Shown here: piece by piece, positions 1 through 13,483 of the stretch
How the letters are laid out: every line of letters starts with the position of its first letter
Position numbering within the stretch: position 1 is the first letter of the stretch
Origin: Takashimella koratensis
Lineage: Eukaryota; Basidiomycota; Tremellomycetes; Trichosporonales; Tetragoniomycetaceae
DNA: 64,000 nucleotides
Assembly (NCBI GenBank): GCA_003116875.1
Contig: BCKT01000018.1
Location: forward strand, 124,001 to 188,000
Reading direction: 5' to 3'
Notes under the pieces: model-generated
Database searches by the model: none
The model's input: the letters and a program-made list of their open reading frames with translations, nothing else
What the model was told of the DNA's origin: nothing
Translations under genes and position numbers: made by a program

Positions 1-115
1 AATCGCCCCAGCTGTCGCCAAGGCCGCCCCATAAAGGCAGGACGGGCGACTAGCCGCTATCTAACGACTTCCCTCCTTCTCTTCACCCCAACCTACCCAC
101 ACCTACCTCTCAACC
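1..115. other. Upstream region of GPA1 (partial)
   Basis: This is the leader or promoter-proximal DNA just before the G-alpha start codon. It ends in a CT- and AC-rich stretch typical of fungal leaders. No coding segment is seen, and the true promoter probably extends left of the window. Confidence 0.5.
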
Positions 116-1512
116 ATGGGCGGCTGTATGTCCTCAGAGGCCACAAATGAGCCTCGTCGCGCGTCCGAGCCTAAAACCCCAGCATCCGCACCATCAACCC
201 AACCAGCCACCACCCCATCGTCGGCACCAGCACCCACAGGGAATGGAGCGACAACACCTACCGGTGCCAGCCAGGGTCTCGCCGCAGCGTTGGCCCAAGC
301 ACCAGAGAACGGAGATTCGCGTCGAGGGAAGGATGCAAGTAACGCTATTGACCGGCAGTTGGAGGATGACTCGAAGAAGTTTAAGAAGGAGTGCAAGATC
401 TTGCTGCTAGGTGGGTGATGGTTTTGGATTGGGCTGACAGTCAGGTTCCGGAGAGTCGGGCAAGTCGACCATTGTCAAGCAGATGAAGATTATCCATCAA
501 AATGGGTACTCTCGTGACGAGTTGGCGGCTTATAGAAGCGTGATGTAAGTGAAGGATCAAGGATGCGCTGACAAAAGTTACAAAAACGTAATCGACTCTG
601 CGCAAGCACTGGTCATGGCAATGCGGAAACTTGGAGTCGACCCAGAGGATCCAGCGAACCGAGTGTTTGCCGACCGTATTCTTGAGATCAAAACCGATAC
701 GGACAGTTTGACGGCTATCCCTCAAGACTCGTTCCGAGCGGTCGAGGCGATTTGGCATGACCCTATCATCCCCATGGTCATGGACCGATCCTCCGAGTTT
801 TACCTCATGGACTCGGCAACCTATTTCTTCGCCAACATTCGTAGACTCTCCGCGCCAGATTACATTCCCGACGAGGCTGATGTCCTCCGTGCGCGATCAA
901 AGACGACGGGTATCAGCGAGACGAGGTTCAACATGGGTCAACTCAGTATCCACATGTTCGATGTTGGTGGTCAACGGAGTGAACGAAAGAAGTGGATTCA
1001 TTGTAAGTGTGTTATTAGGCGTGACTGACAATCAGGTTTCGAGGCGGTCACGTCGATCATCTTCTGCGTCGCACTCAGTGAATACGACCAGGTCTTGCTC
1101 GAGGAGAACGGTCAGAACCGAATGCAAGAGTCCCTCGTCCTCTTCGAATCAGTCATCAACTCGCGATGGTTCCTTCGTACCTCGGTTATTCTCTTCCTCA
1201 ACAAGATTGATATCTTCAAGCAAAAGCTACCAAAGGTTCCTCTTGTCAACTATTTCCCAGAGTACACGGGCGGCGCAGATATCAACAAGGCGGCAAAGTA
1301 TATCTTGTGGCGGTTTACCCAGACCAACCGGGCGCGTCTTAGTGTGTACCCACACTTGACGCAGGCGACGGACACGTCGAATGTGAGTGGCACAGTACAG
1401 AGCCTCGACTGGGACTTCGCAGCAGCGCTGACATCACCAGATTCGACTTGTTTTCGCCGCGGTCAAGGAGACCATTTTGCAAAACGCCCTTCGAGACTCG
1501 GGCATCTTGTAA
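116..1512 (+). CDS. GPA1: Heterotrimeric G protein alpha subunit, Gpa1 type
   Basis: This is the GTP-binding alpha subunit that couples membrane receptors to cAMP/PKA signalling. Five exons (116-410, 445-544, 578-1002, 1036-1382, 1441-1512) give 412 aa. The N-terminus MGGCMS carries the Gly2 myristoylation and Cys4 palmitoylation sites, so the protein should sit at the inner plasma membrane. An Ala/Pro/Thr-rich insert of about 70 residues follows. Then come the P-loop GSGESGKST (interrupted by intron 1), switch I RSKTTGI, switch [16 protein letters not shown], the base motif NKID and the G5 motif TQATDT. The C-terminus is DSGIL, without the pertussis-type cysteine. The insert and near-identical core match what I recall of Cryptococcus Gpa1, which controls capsule, melanin and mating through adenylyl cyclase; that role here is inferred. 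Branch points (CTGAC) are visible in the introns. Confidence 0.96.
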
Positions 1513-2735
1513 CAACGTGACGTCGCCTCGATCTTTCATTGCATTTCCCCTTCCACCCACGACACGTTCGCCCTCTAGAGGGGATATAAAATCCAAAAGC
1601 GCAAAAAAAATAAGATAAAACGGTCGGGCGAGGCGGAGACGACATTCGATCGAATCGCAAGCTTCATCCGTGGCCACCGAGTACGCGACTACGTACCTAA
1701 ACACCCCCCCCCCCCCCCCCCTTCTTTCTTTGTCACGAGCAGCAGTTGTTCCGGTCGTCCTAACCCCCCTTTTCTTCCCCCCCTTCCAGCTTGATCAACT
1801 CTTCCCTCGTCTCCTGTTCTTTCTCTATCGCTGTCTCTCTCTTCCATACTCTTTACCCTTTTTTATCCCCTACCTCGATCTGAGCTGCCTAGCTCGCGCC
1901 ATTGGTACCGCCGTTCCAGCGTATGAGGAACTGTGGTCAGACCTGAGTGCGTGAGGCAGTGACGTATGAGGTCTCCAGCAGTCTTTCCTTTTTTCTTTCC
2001 CCCTTAGGCCCTTCCTTACCCAGTGCCAGGACCTACTATGCCTGCCCAGATTAGTGTTCTTGTGCGTGATATGATAGTGATAGTGACTCTCGATTGTGTG
2101 GTGATGAGTGTCGATGAAACGATGCAAGAATAGTCTGAATATGGGCATAGTGAATCCTGCGACGCTTATCTCCGGCTGTCACTTTGATGCTTATCTCTCC
2201 GTCTCTCTACCTCCTCCCCTCCCCTCCTCATCTCATCCCACCTCACCCGGTCTCTCTCTATCCTACCTCATCCATCCATCCAGGCAGGCAGCGCACATGG
2301 CCCGGTGTCCTCTCTGACCCCGTCACTTCACTCCCTCCCCAGTCCTGTCCTCTTAAAAGCGCAAGTCAAACGCGCCCCATCGCTCACATCGGCTAGGCTT
2401 GGCTCTCCCCCACCCTGCCCCACTCGGCAGAGATCCGTCGATCCAAACGTCGTCACTTGACTTTGCACTGAAGCCATCCGACCGAGTAGTCACCTCCCCC
2501 ACTTGACCATCCTTCCTTCCCCACCTCCCCACCCATCCATGATCGCCGCGTAGTCACATCCGAGAACCAACCACTGGAAGACGCACGAGCCGACCTTATC
2601 CCAACCCAGCTCCGACGACCCGACGCCCACCCCGGCGTTCACTCCACCCGAACATTCCCCCCTTCCCCCACCCGACCAGCTCGGACCGCTTCCTGCTGAG
2701 CAACTAGACGCCTTCGTCGGGAACAGGCAAGAGCC
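1513..2735. other. Intergenic region; C homopolymer and CT-rich leader
   Basis: No gene is recognised between the GPA1 stop and the zinc-finger start. A run of 18 C lies at 1704-1721. The following DNA is CT-rich on the + strand (1790-1880, 2190-2340). The last few hundred bases probably hold the promoter and 5' UTR of the transcription factor. Open frames here are low-complexity. Confidence 0.55.
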
Positions 2736-5700
2736 ATGTTCAAAACGTCCCCAGACTTGCCGTTTGTCTGCGACCACCCGGGCTGCACGAAAGCGTTTAC
2801 TCGAAAGGTGTGTCAAGCTCCTTCTATGTCATTGTGTGCATGCTAATCCATCGTTCCTACCTAGGACCACCTCTTGCGTCATGCACAAAATCGTGAGCTC
2901 CCAACCAACCTCAAAACCTCTAAAGATATACCCTGCTAACCACCTCCCGCCTTCAGACTCCGATGCCGAGTTTCACTGCACCACATGTCACCGAGCGTTT
3001 GCCCGAGCTGATTTGCTTGCTCGACACGAGAAACGAGGAGTATGCGAGCCCGGCGCTCCGGCGTCCGCAAGTACCGATTCGAGCGGGGCTGGCGGTGGAG
3101 GTACGACCTCTCCGCGTGTAGCCAAGAGAAGGCGAACGTCGAGCTTGGTCTCGCCCGGAGGCAAGGAGAGGGATTTGAGTATGATCGGGCGACCGAGGAG
3201 ACCGAGCTCGAGTAGAGGGAGAGAAGGGTTACTCGTTTCGCCAACTATGGGACAGGTGAATACTTATACCAATGGGCGGGAGATGAGTGCGCATGGGCAA
3301 CAAAGTCAACATGGGCAACACCAAGACCCGCGACAACATCAATACCAACAACCCTCGGTCAGCCTAAAGCGCTTACTACAACCTTCACCATCGACATTTC
3401 TCGTCCCGACATCCCAGCCCCAGCCCAACTCGATGCCCGTTCCTCTCCAACCTCCCGCCAACGCAAACCCGCCGCCTCCGTCACGAGGGTACCGCGCCGA
3501 TCCAGAGACGTCCCCACAGGACCCGAGCGCCGCGAACGGCAGGGAAGGGGTCGAGATCCTTCGTCCCTCTGCACCAGACTGGGGATTCTTCAACCTCTGG
3601 CCGACAGATTCATGGGATAGTTTACTGTTGGATACGTTGTTACCGGGTTACGACGAGGCAGTGGGTGAAGGCGGAGGGCTGGGAGGGGTAGGACTGGGTG
3701 GAGGGGTTGGGGGAGGGCAGAGAGCGTGGCAGATGATGGGAGAGGGAGTAGGGTTCATGCACCAGGGTGAAGGGGATGAGGAAAGGAGAGGAGGGTATGA
3801 GAATGGAGGAGCGATGGGTGGGTTCGGGAATGGAGCGGGTATGGGGATGACAGGTGGGGTGGATGGGTTTGGAAATACGTTGAGGATGGATGTGGGTGGG
3901 CTGGGGATGGGGATGGGTATGGGGTCGAGCGGGTTTGGGATGGTCAACGGTATGGTGCAGGGTATGGGCGGGGTCAGTGTCGGAGGGGCAGGAGGAGTGG
4001 GTGTAAGTGGGGGCGCGGGAGTCGGTGGGATGGGGGCAGGTGGAGGTGTCGGTGGAGTAACGATGGGCGGAGCGGGTGGAGTAGGAGGGGTAGGGATAGG
4101 GATAGGAGGGATAGGGATGGGGATCAATCCAAGACGAATGGCGGAATCGGCAGAAAGGGAGAAACAGGACTCGGCGTCGAGAGTTGACCCGGGGCTGTTG
4201 GCGAGATTGGTACAGGCGTATCCGGTGGGTATAGCAGGGCTGCCTATGTCAGACTACGAGGAGTGGACTTTGGCTAATTCATACCCTCTCACAGGATTTT
4301 GACCTCACCTTGAGTGGTTTGGAAGAAGCGCTGGGGCGATACTGGACCCACGTTGCGCCAAGTTTCCCATTCATCCACCGAGGGACGTTTGAGCTCTCAA
4401 CGGCTCCCGTTGAGCTGGTCGTGATGATGGCTGTGGTCGGGTGGTTTCACACTTCTCACTCTGGTGCAACTTTGGGATCTGTAGCGGGTCCGGGGCCGCA
4501 GCTTACGTCTCCGCCTGCGCTAAGGGCGACGGGTTCGGCTTCATCCGTTTCGACGAATACGACTTACCTCGGTGGACCTAGTCAAGGTCAAGGTCAAACT
4601 CAAGGTCAAGGCCCAACCACACCTTCTTCTTCCCCATTCACATCCCTCGTTCAGCGAGTCCGTGGTACCCTCGTTCAGAACTGTGGCCTGAACATGCCAA
4701 TCTCCACACTCCAAGCTTACGCCCTCGCACATGTTCACGATACATGGTTTGGGTCAGCGGAAAGCGTGTTTGTCGCACAGGTGATGTGGCCAGTGATGGT
4801 TAGCCATTCGAGGAAGAAAGGGATAGGCGTGGTAGGGAGACCGGACCTCCCGCCGGATGACTGTGATGAGCAGGAGGAGGTGGAGGCGGCCTGGGTCGCG
4901 TGGGCAAAAGACGAGGGTGAGTCAGAGTCGATGCGATAGCATCGACCAGCACATCACATCAACCCAGCTTTGCTGACACGACTTAGAACGCCGTCGAGCC
5001 GCATTCAGTATCCTATTCATCGATACCCAAATCTCCGCATTCTGGAGCCAACACCCATCTCGGCAACTTTCTGTCTTTGCACATAATCTAAACCTCCCTT
5101 GTCCTCGATCCATGTGGGAAGCACCTACCTCGCCTGACTGGCTACGTGCTCGATCCCGTGCTGCCTCTGCAGCAACGTCGATGACAGGACCCGGTCGACC
5201 GGCATCGAGGAAGGGACGGACAGGGTATTTGCCCGGTCTACACCCCGAGTTTCAAGTCAGCGTGGTTAATGAGGGATACAGTAGCGCGGTTCTCGCTGCT
5301 CTCGCTGGAGGATGGAACGAGGAGGCCACAGGTGGAGCGGGGCCAGGAGCAAGAGCACCAGTCAGAGTCGAAGTGGATAACTCGTTGAGCGTGATGATGC
5401 TTCTCGTTGGGTTGTTGGCAATCGCTTGGGATTGTAGAACAAGAGGAGGCATGGGGATTAGGTTTAGGGATGGGACGAAACATTGGAGGTCGATTGTGTT
5501 GAATGGTGAGTGGGTAGGAATGGACAGAAGGGAGAGGAGGCAGAGGAGGCGAAGAGGACAGAAGAGACAATGAGGACAGAGGAGGCACAACCACAGAGGA
5601 GGCAGAGAAGGCAGAGAAGGCACAGGACAAAAGCTGATTCAACCCACAGCGGTGGTCGGTCTCCGAGCCGCCTACGAACAAAACACAAGCCACCTCCCGA

Positions 5701-6541
5701 GTTGTATAGAGACCCGCGATATGCGCGATACTTTTGCAATCTCAATCATCTCGGTACTCAGTGACATGTGCGTAAGCTGATTCAAGGTTGTGGGGGATGT
5801 AATACTGATGTCGACAATACAGCCCCATGTTGCAGGTCGCTGCTGGCGCCACGACCATTTGCGGCTCATCGAGTAGGTTCAGACTTCCTCCATGCTACAC
5901 TTTTCAAGACACGAGCTCTTACTGTCGACATTGTCAAATCCCACGCTGACATCGCTCTTTACCTAGTCGGACCTAGACAATACGCCGACGCCAAACGACG
6001 ACTTCGATTATGGGCCAAAACCGACGACGCTTGGACCTGTCTCTGGCAATCGGCTCGGTACTTACGTGAATCTTTATACAGCGATTGGGGGATCTATTCA
6101 CCCTGGGCTTCGTTTCTCTCTGCGGTGAGTTTTTCGGGACAGTATATTGTTTAGACCACTTGGACACGTACTGACGATTCGTAGCTCGTGGTTTGGGCGT
6201 ATGCGTGGACGATCAACGCTGCTCGAGATGATCGAGAGAAAGAGAAAGAGCGGGATCGGGAGCGTGAGCGAGGTAAAGACTCCAACCGTGATGATCCCCA
6301 CCGTGGAGGGTACGAGATGGTCTCCCCGCCTACCACGGGCTCGGGCGGGACAAAGGCAGCTGGAATCACTACCACCACGTCGTTCCTGGATAGTATACTG
6401 GCCTGTTCGGCTCGACTTGACGCGGTAGATGTCAAGGGCGTGGACGAGGTAGTTATGGATGTCGCGGCGACGTTGGAGAAAGGAGGAGAAGTGGATCGAG
6501 AGTGTGCAGGGTTGTTGTGGAGGCTAAGTAAGAGAAGATGA
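2736..6541 (+). CDS. C2H2 zinc-finger transcription factor with fungal-specific regulatory domain
   Basis: This is a predicted nuclear DNA-binding regulator of 1078 aa in nine exons: 2736-2807, 2865-2892, 2957-4224, 4295-4916, 4987-5505, 5650-5767, 5836-5872, 5909-6124, 6185-6541. The start is the first ATG ahead of finger 1. Finger 1 (C-x4-C-x12-H-x3-H, core FTRKDHLLRH) is split by two introns. Finger 2 (C-x2-C-x12-H-x4-C, core FARADLLARH) follows at once, an ADR1-like tandem pair. A Ser/Gln/Pro-rich linker and a Gly/Met-rich low-complexity stretch lead to a region beginning GLEEALGRYWTHVAPSFPFI, which resembles the fungal_trans middle homology domain. A Lys/Glu/Arg-rich segment lies in the last exon. 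The target genes cannot be read from sequence. The 3' end faces FPGS on the other strand. The least certain junctions are the small exons at 5836-5908. Confidence 0.85.
3661..4128 (+). repeat. Gly/Met-rich low-complexity coding repeat in the transcription factor
   Basis: Imperfect GGXG and GMGMG codon repeats run for about 155 residues, between the zinc fingers and the regulatory domain. The DNA is G-rich on this strand. The complementary strand therefore shows a spurious proline/threonine-rich open frame. Such a region is likely disordered and length-variable. Confidence 0.8.
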
Positions 6542-6924
6542 GCGGTGGGTTGGACAGGAGTGGATGAAAGAAGCGGGCCGGAAAGAGGCAGAGAAGAGGT
6601 TGAGAAGAGGTTGAGAAGAGGGAGGTTCAAAAATTGATCATAAGTAGATCTTGGGTTCGTAGGTTGTCATCAAGTTGGTTTTGGTGTATGCTCGTATTCG
6701 TCGTTTGTAAGGACATTGGTAGTATATGTCATCATAATAAGGAGCAGGTATCGTTTTCATGACTTTGCATAGATTCTTGAAAATGAAATGACGGAATACA
6801 CATGGATGAACATGAGGTTGATGTAACAGGTTGACAACTTCTATTTCTGAGTCTCTCTCTCTCTTTCCGGGCCTCGTCCTTTGAATTTCAAACCTCCTTA
6901 CCTCTTTACCTCCGCTTTCACCTT
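6542..6924. other. Convergent intergenic region
   Basis: This is 3'-flanking DNA shared by the transcription factor (+) and FPGS (-). It is AT-richer than its surroundings, with a short duplicated segment 'gaagaggttgagaagaggttgagaagagg' broken into roughly 12-bp units near 6590-6620. No gene is seen. Confidence 0.5.
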
Positions 6925-8832
6925 CTACACCATACTGAGTGCATACTGCAACCCTGCGACCTCCATCACCCCGCCAACGAGATGCAGACTCCCCGCGACA
7001 AGGACCTGCTTCTCGTTACCCGTGGCCGGGGTGAGCGAGTCGACAATCTCCACTGCGTGTTGGATAGACGGAAGGACGTGGACGCGGTCGGCAGGGAAAG
7101 AAGGGACGAGGCGGAGCCAAGTCTCGCGAAGGGCATTTTGGGTAGCAAGTGCCGCAAGGTCATTGGGGTCGATTGCGGCGGACGTGAGGTCTGCAGGTGT
7201 CAGCAAGGGGAAAGGGAAAAAAAGTTTTGAGCGGGCCGATATGTGAGATAGGTTTCCGATGAATCTACTCACCACCCTTAAAGTTCCCATCGGTATAAGT
7301 CACGTTTGTGCAGAACAACACTGCGTCAAACGTCTCTCCGAGCTGTTTCATATCTGCACCGGCCACCTCAGCTCCGGCAGTCAAGAGTGTCCCTAACAAC
7401 GAGTCTGTATCCCTTCCTCCCGAGGTATTGAAGATGAGTACATTCGGCTTGTGTTCAGCCCAACACCACTGCGCGCAGGAAGTGAGGGACTCGACGGTAT
7501 GTGCGCCATCGAGTAGCCAAGTGAGGTTGTGAGAGGAGCGAGAGGGGACAGCCTGGCACCGCCCGGGCCACTTGGTGTTTGCGAGTGGGGCCGCGAAGGA
7601 GGCTGGGAGGGGTTCGGAAGGGTCGGAAGTGGAGCGGCCGGTGGATTGGAGGAAGGATCGAGCGAGGGAGACGGCGAGAGCAGCATTGGTCTGCTGGTGT
7701 GCGCCGCGAAGACCAAGAGGAGTAGGCGGGATCGGCGATACCCATTGGAACGGGGCCTAAAACAGGTTAACACAAGATGATCCTCTCAACTCACCCCAAC
7801 ACTCTTCGCGACAGTCTCGAGGACCTCTCCACCTCCGCTCGCTTGAGGTACGCTAAACGCCGGTACACCCTCCTTATAAATCCCAGCCTTGTTCTTGGCA
7901 ATCTCCTCAATCGTATTCCCCAACACGGCGACATGGTCCATCCCCAGCGCCGCGACGCCCGTCACGATGGGTTTCGGGACAATATTGGTGCTGTCATAAG
8001 TCCCACCGATACCGACTTCGAGAACTGTCGCGGAGACTCCGAGTGAGAGGAAAGTGTGGAAAGCGAGCAAGGTCATGAGTCGGAAGTAGATGGGGAAAAC
8101 AGGGGTGTGTTCGGTGAGTGTCTATCGAGGGGAGCGAAGAGGTGTAAGCAGATGAAGCGTTAGGGTAGACTTTACCTCGGCCAGATTACATACCTTGGGA
8201 TCCGCTTCGAGCCGCTCCCAAACCTCGAAAAAGTACTTGGCAAACTCGTCCTCGCTCAACGGCTCGCCGTTGATCCGGATTCGCTCCCTCACAGCGCACA
8301 GATGCGGAGAGGTGTATAGTCCTGTTGAGTCAGCGCTGAGCTCGGGTTTCACGATGGACTGAGGTAGGCCTCTACCTCCCTCTCCTCTTTTTGGTATCGG
8401 TATCCACCGACAGCACCAGTGCGCACAGTCTCACGGGGCCGGGGCCGGATCCCAACCTCACATCCCAATCCACTTACCAACTTTCCCATCAACGTGATCA
8501 CGCAGTATCCGCTCGACAAACGCTGATGTCGAACCTTTCCCTTTCGTTCCCGAGATATGTACGACATTGAGCTTGTTCAGATCCCCGGGCGCGTACCCGA
8601 TTCGGCGGAGGTAGTCGTGCATCTCAGCTACTGCCCAATCGTTCAGCCGACCGCCTGACTTGCGGATAGCCTCGATGCTGGAGTCAAGAGTCAGCAACTG
8701 CGATACGCGTAAAAGAACGGGGTCATCAAGGAAGTAGGGTTGACAACTGGCCAGTGGAACCTACGTCGCAGCATTCGACTGGCAGGTGTTGAGCAGCTTG
8801 ATAGCCTCAGAATAGGTCTTGGATCGTGCCAT
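6925..8832 (-). CDS. MET7: Folylpolyglutamate synthase
   Basis: This ATP-dependent enzyme adds glutamate residues to reduced folates, retaining them in the cell and supporting methionine and purine synthesis. Six exons on the minus strand (8832-8765, 8677-8478, 8321-8194, 8121-7795, 7756-7273, 7190-6925) give 490 aa, the usual length. Landmarks are the P-loop HISGTKGKGST, GLYTSPHLCAVRERI, VGIGGTYDSTN, MDHVAVLGNT and the DGAHT signature near the C-terminal domain. These fit FPGS rather than the shorter bacterial FolC. A second in-frame ATG lies seven codons upstream at 8853 and adds MIPTLLR. Dual starts are known to give mitochondrial and cytosolic FPGS forms, but whether this short extension is a targeting signal is uncertain. 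The gene faces the transcription factor tail to tail. Confidence 0.93.
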
Positions 8833-8853
8833 CCTGAGCAACGTAGGGATCAT

Positions 8854-9277
8854 GTAGCTGGTGTTGGGTGGTTGAGTGTTGAGAATGTGCTTATGATGGG
8901 CGATTGATAACGACTGATTTAAAATCTCAAATTATTTTGGGATCAACCGGGCGAGGCGACCATGAGCCCAACGCCGTTCCGTCTAACAGCTCTGACCAGT
9001 ACTCGCGCTCTCACGTACGATACTCCCCCGCTGTGCTCGCTGTCCAGTCTGCCAACTTCCCAGACTATGCATACCACCCCTGCTCATTGCCTAACTCGCT
9101 GGATGTCAGTAGGATCCAAGGTCACTGAAAAACGCAGGTCACGTGATTACTTCGTGGCTTATTGCCGCCTTGGTGCGAAAATTGCCCGTTCCACCGCCAA
9201 AACCTCTCCTCCTTGACCTCCCACTACTATTCCTAACTGCGGGAGATACGATACAACGATGCAGAGTGCAAAAAAGA
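8854..9277. other. FPGS upstream region
   Basis: This non-coding DNA lies between the FPGS start and the tRNA gene and presumably contains the FPGS promoter. It includes AT-rich DNA near 8905-8945 and a CACGTGA-type E-box core at 9139-9145 (gtcacgtga). No gene is seen. Confidence 0.45.
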
Positions 9278-9370
9278 TGGTCTGTGACGGGCTCGAACCG
9301 CCGACCGCGGCATCACCAATTCGTTTATCAACGTATTAGTACCGTGCGCTACCGACTGCGCCAACAGACC
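9278..9370 (-). tRNA. tRNA-Ile(AAU): tRNA-Ile (anticodon AAT) with a 20-nt intron
   Basis: On the minus strand the sequence folds as a full cloverleaf. The acceptor stem is GGTCTGT/ACAGACC with discriminator A. The D arm is GCGC-AGTCGGTA-GCGC. The anticodon stem is CGGTA/TGCCG (one G-T pair) with loop C-T-A-A-T-A ... A. The variable loop is CGGTC. The T arm is GGCGG-TTCGAGC-CCGTC. The loop is interrupted after position 37 by about 20 nt, the canonical place for eukaryotic tRNA introns. The anticodon reads AAT (isoleucine, A34 usually becoming inosine). The GGTTCGAGCC B box and TGGCGCAGTCGG A box provide the internal Pol III promoter. Confidence 0.9.
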
Positions 9371-9895
9371 GTACGATTTAACAGTGTTCACTGGTATATA
9401 ACCAGTCGAAGACCAGAAGAGGCAAACGGGGAGTATGCCTGCAGAAGGGTCATCGAGTGCGGGGAGGTCAAAATTAGCCAGATGGACAACAAGGGCAATC
9501 ATTTTCATCTATAGAGAGGAGACGGCGTTAGAATGGCCAACACTCAACAGAAGGCAAAGGGCGAGCCAAGGGGAAACAGGGTGAACGAGTTGGAAATCAG
9601 AGGTAGAAAAGGGTTCAAACATTGTGAGTGATATACGTAGTATCATTTCACTTGGCACGAGGACGATGAGCAGTTTGTATCACTGAGAGCAACCTGGATC
9701 CATGATATGATATGCATTGATCCATATCCTCTTGTTGTAACATATGCCACGCCATGTCCGGCGAAGATTAGCGCCTCCTTGTCTATGCCCCGCATTTAAG
9801 CCAGGGTGGCTAAAATCACCTCCACTTAACTCGTCACTTTCATCTCATCTCTACTCCTCTCACTTGATCCCCCGGACGCCGGCCAAGCTCGCGCC
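9371..9895. other. Upstream region of the acyltransferase gene
   Basis: This gap separates the tRNA gene and the acyltransferase. The last 60 bases are CT-rich, as expected for a leader. No coding segment or repeat is recognised. Confidence 0.5.
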
Positions 9896-11235
9896 ATGGA
9901 GAAGTTTTCCAAGTGGAGGGTGAGTCTCAGATCGAGCGACTGTCAGCAAATTGGCTACTCGGGTTCTTCGCCGCTTGAGTCTGCTCGTTTCTCCCGAGTG
10001 CTGCTAACCTGACCCCTTAGGACCCTTCCACGGGCATCCACCCTTTCCTCCCGGTCTCCCCCGCGTCTTCGGGTACGCTCGTGACTGTCCTCGTCTTCCC
10101 CTTCGCTCTTGCCACCGCCCTCATCCGGGTCTTTTTACTCGCGGTCATCGCTCTCCTCCATATCGTCCTCGTCCAGGGCCTCTGCACTCTCCTCGTACGT
10201 CCTCCTTCGTTCTCCCTCCCTCATCTGAAAAATCCTCGCTGAACCAGACCAGACCCCACTTCCACCACTTTACAACACCCTCCATCCCCTCTTCACTTCC
10301 CTGACCACCCGCTCGGCCCTCTTCGTCCTCGGTTTCTACTCGATCAGCGACGAGCTTGTATCTCCTAAACGTGGGTCGACGTCACGGGGGAACTCCAACG
10401 GCTCGGTCGCGCAGCTCGTCCGGCCCGCAAGGAGGGGAGATCTCGTCTTGGCGAACTGGACGTCGTATGTGGATATTCTCTACCTTGCGTTCAAGTGAGT
10501 ATCTAGAACAGCCTTCCAATCAAAATCTAATCCACCAGGTACGACCCGGTGTTTGTCCTCCCCGTGTTTACCCCACTCCCATCGACCACCTCGTTCGGAC
10601 GCTCTACGGGTACCGGATCCGCAGGGTCGATCGTATCCCCTTCTGCCCCACTCACAGGGTACACTGTGATCCCGTTCACCCAGCTCCTCCTGCGAACCGG
10701 TTCTCTCCCGCCTACATCGGGGTCCACCTACGCCTCTCTCAACGACCTGCACAAGTCGATTCGCACTTCCCGACCCATCGCTCTTCTTCCCGAGGGAACG
10801 ACAGGGAACGGCCGAGCGCTGCTCAAGCTTGGAGAAGGCGTCTTGTCCGAACCTCCACCTTCAACGGGTATCGTCTGGTGTGCGTATATCAAGCACGCCC
10901 CGCCGCCTTCCATCGGCGTATCGTCGACTTGTCCCTTACCCCGGCCGGTGGAACACTTTTGGGGTCTGCTCGCGACTCTCCCTCTCAGCCGAGCGATGAG
11001 TATCCGCACACTCCACCCTTCGGCTTCCCCGTCGTCTCCGAGCTTCCTGCCGTCCGAGGTCGTCGCCAATGCCGGGGCAAGTGGGACGGGGATTGCTAGG
11101 TTGGACGAGAAGAGCGTGTGGAGAGAGGCATACGCGATCACACTCGCGGAGACAGGTAGAGCGAGGAGGGTTGCGGGGATGGGATGGGTGGAGAAGGCCG
11201 CGTTCTTGGAGTACTACTATGCCAAGCGGAGATAA
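9896..11235 (+). CDS. Lysophosphatidic-acid-type acyltransferase (PlsC fold, LOA1/VPS66-like)
   Basis: This is a predicted membrane acyltransferase of glycerolipid metabolism. Four exons (9896-9919, 10021-10194, 10253-10494, 10539-11235) give 378 aa. The first exon has only eight codons. A strongly hydrophobic segment (residues about 20-65) should embed in the ER or lipid-droplet membrane. The PlsC motif III reads LLPEGTTGNGRALL, very like the family's FPEGTTSNGRxLL. Motif I, normally NHxxxxD, reads NWTSYVD: the catalytic histidine is replaced by tryptophan while the aspartate stays. That points to a divergent subgroup such as yeast Loa1/Vps66 or AUP1, or to loss of classical activity. Substrate is not deducible. 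The gene converges on MPK1 with 150 bp between the stops. Confidence 0.8.
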
Positions 11236-11385
11236 AGTAGCGTAATAGCGAGGAAGCCCAGCACTAGCCACATGACAATCTCCGCATGACACAGATAGGT
11301 AGTAGCTCAGACTAGCACAAGAACACCTCACATGACGCACTTGCATGACACTGGTATTGACCTCTCCTTGTCTACAAGACCCCTC

Positions 11386-13080
<1,695 letters not shown>

Positions 13081-13483
13081 GGTGGTTGGGGTGGGATGGG
13101 ATGAGAGATGGACAATGGCAGGAGAGAGTGGACCATGACAACGAGTACACCGCTTGGCCGGAGGATTCAGGGTACGTGCCGGGCGGAGTAAAGTCACGTG
13201 CCGGCGGTGCTCTTAACCGCAGACTACGACGGTGATCAAGCTGTCTAGCTGCTATGCACTGAGTATAACACTGGGACAGCTTGAGCGTCACTCTGAGACC
13301 CGTATGCATACACAGGCCTCAGCTGAACACTCATCTTGCTCGTTGCATAACCCTCAAGACTACCGTGGTACTACTACCTGCCACGTGGCTATCTCTCCCA
13401 CGGTGGACCTCCCCGCACGACCCCTTCAGTCATCAAACATTTTTCATCGATTGTCCACCTCAACAACCCCTTGACCAACCACC
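13081..13483. promoter_or_regulatory. Divergent promoter region MPK1 / RPC2
   Basis: These 403 bp separate the two start codons and must hold both promoters. Cores resembling CACGTG lie at 13195-13200 (tcacgtg) and 13381-13386 (ccacgtgg). No TATA box is obvious. No gene fits here. Confidence 0.55.

Noticed and set aside
3648..4127. Long minus-strand Pro/Thr-rich open frame
   Set aside because: It is the antisense of the Gly/Met-rich tract of the transcription factor; the coding strand has intact domains on both sides.
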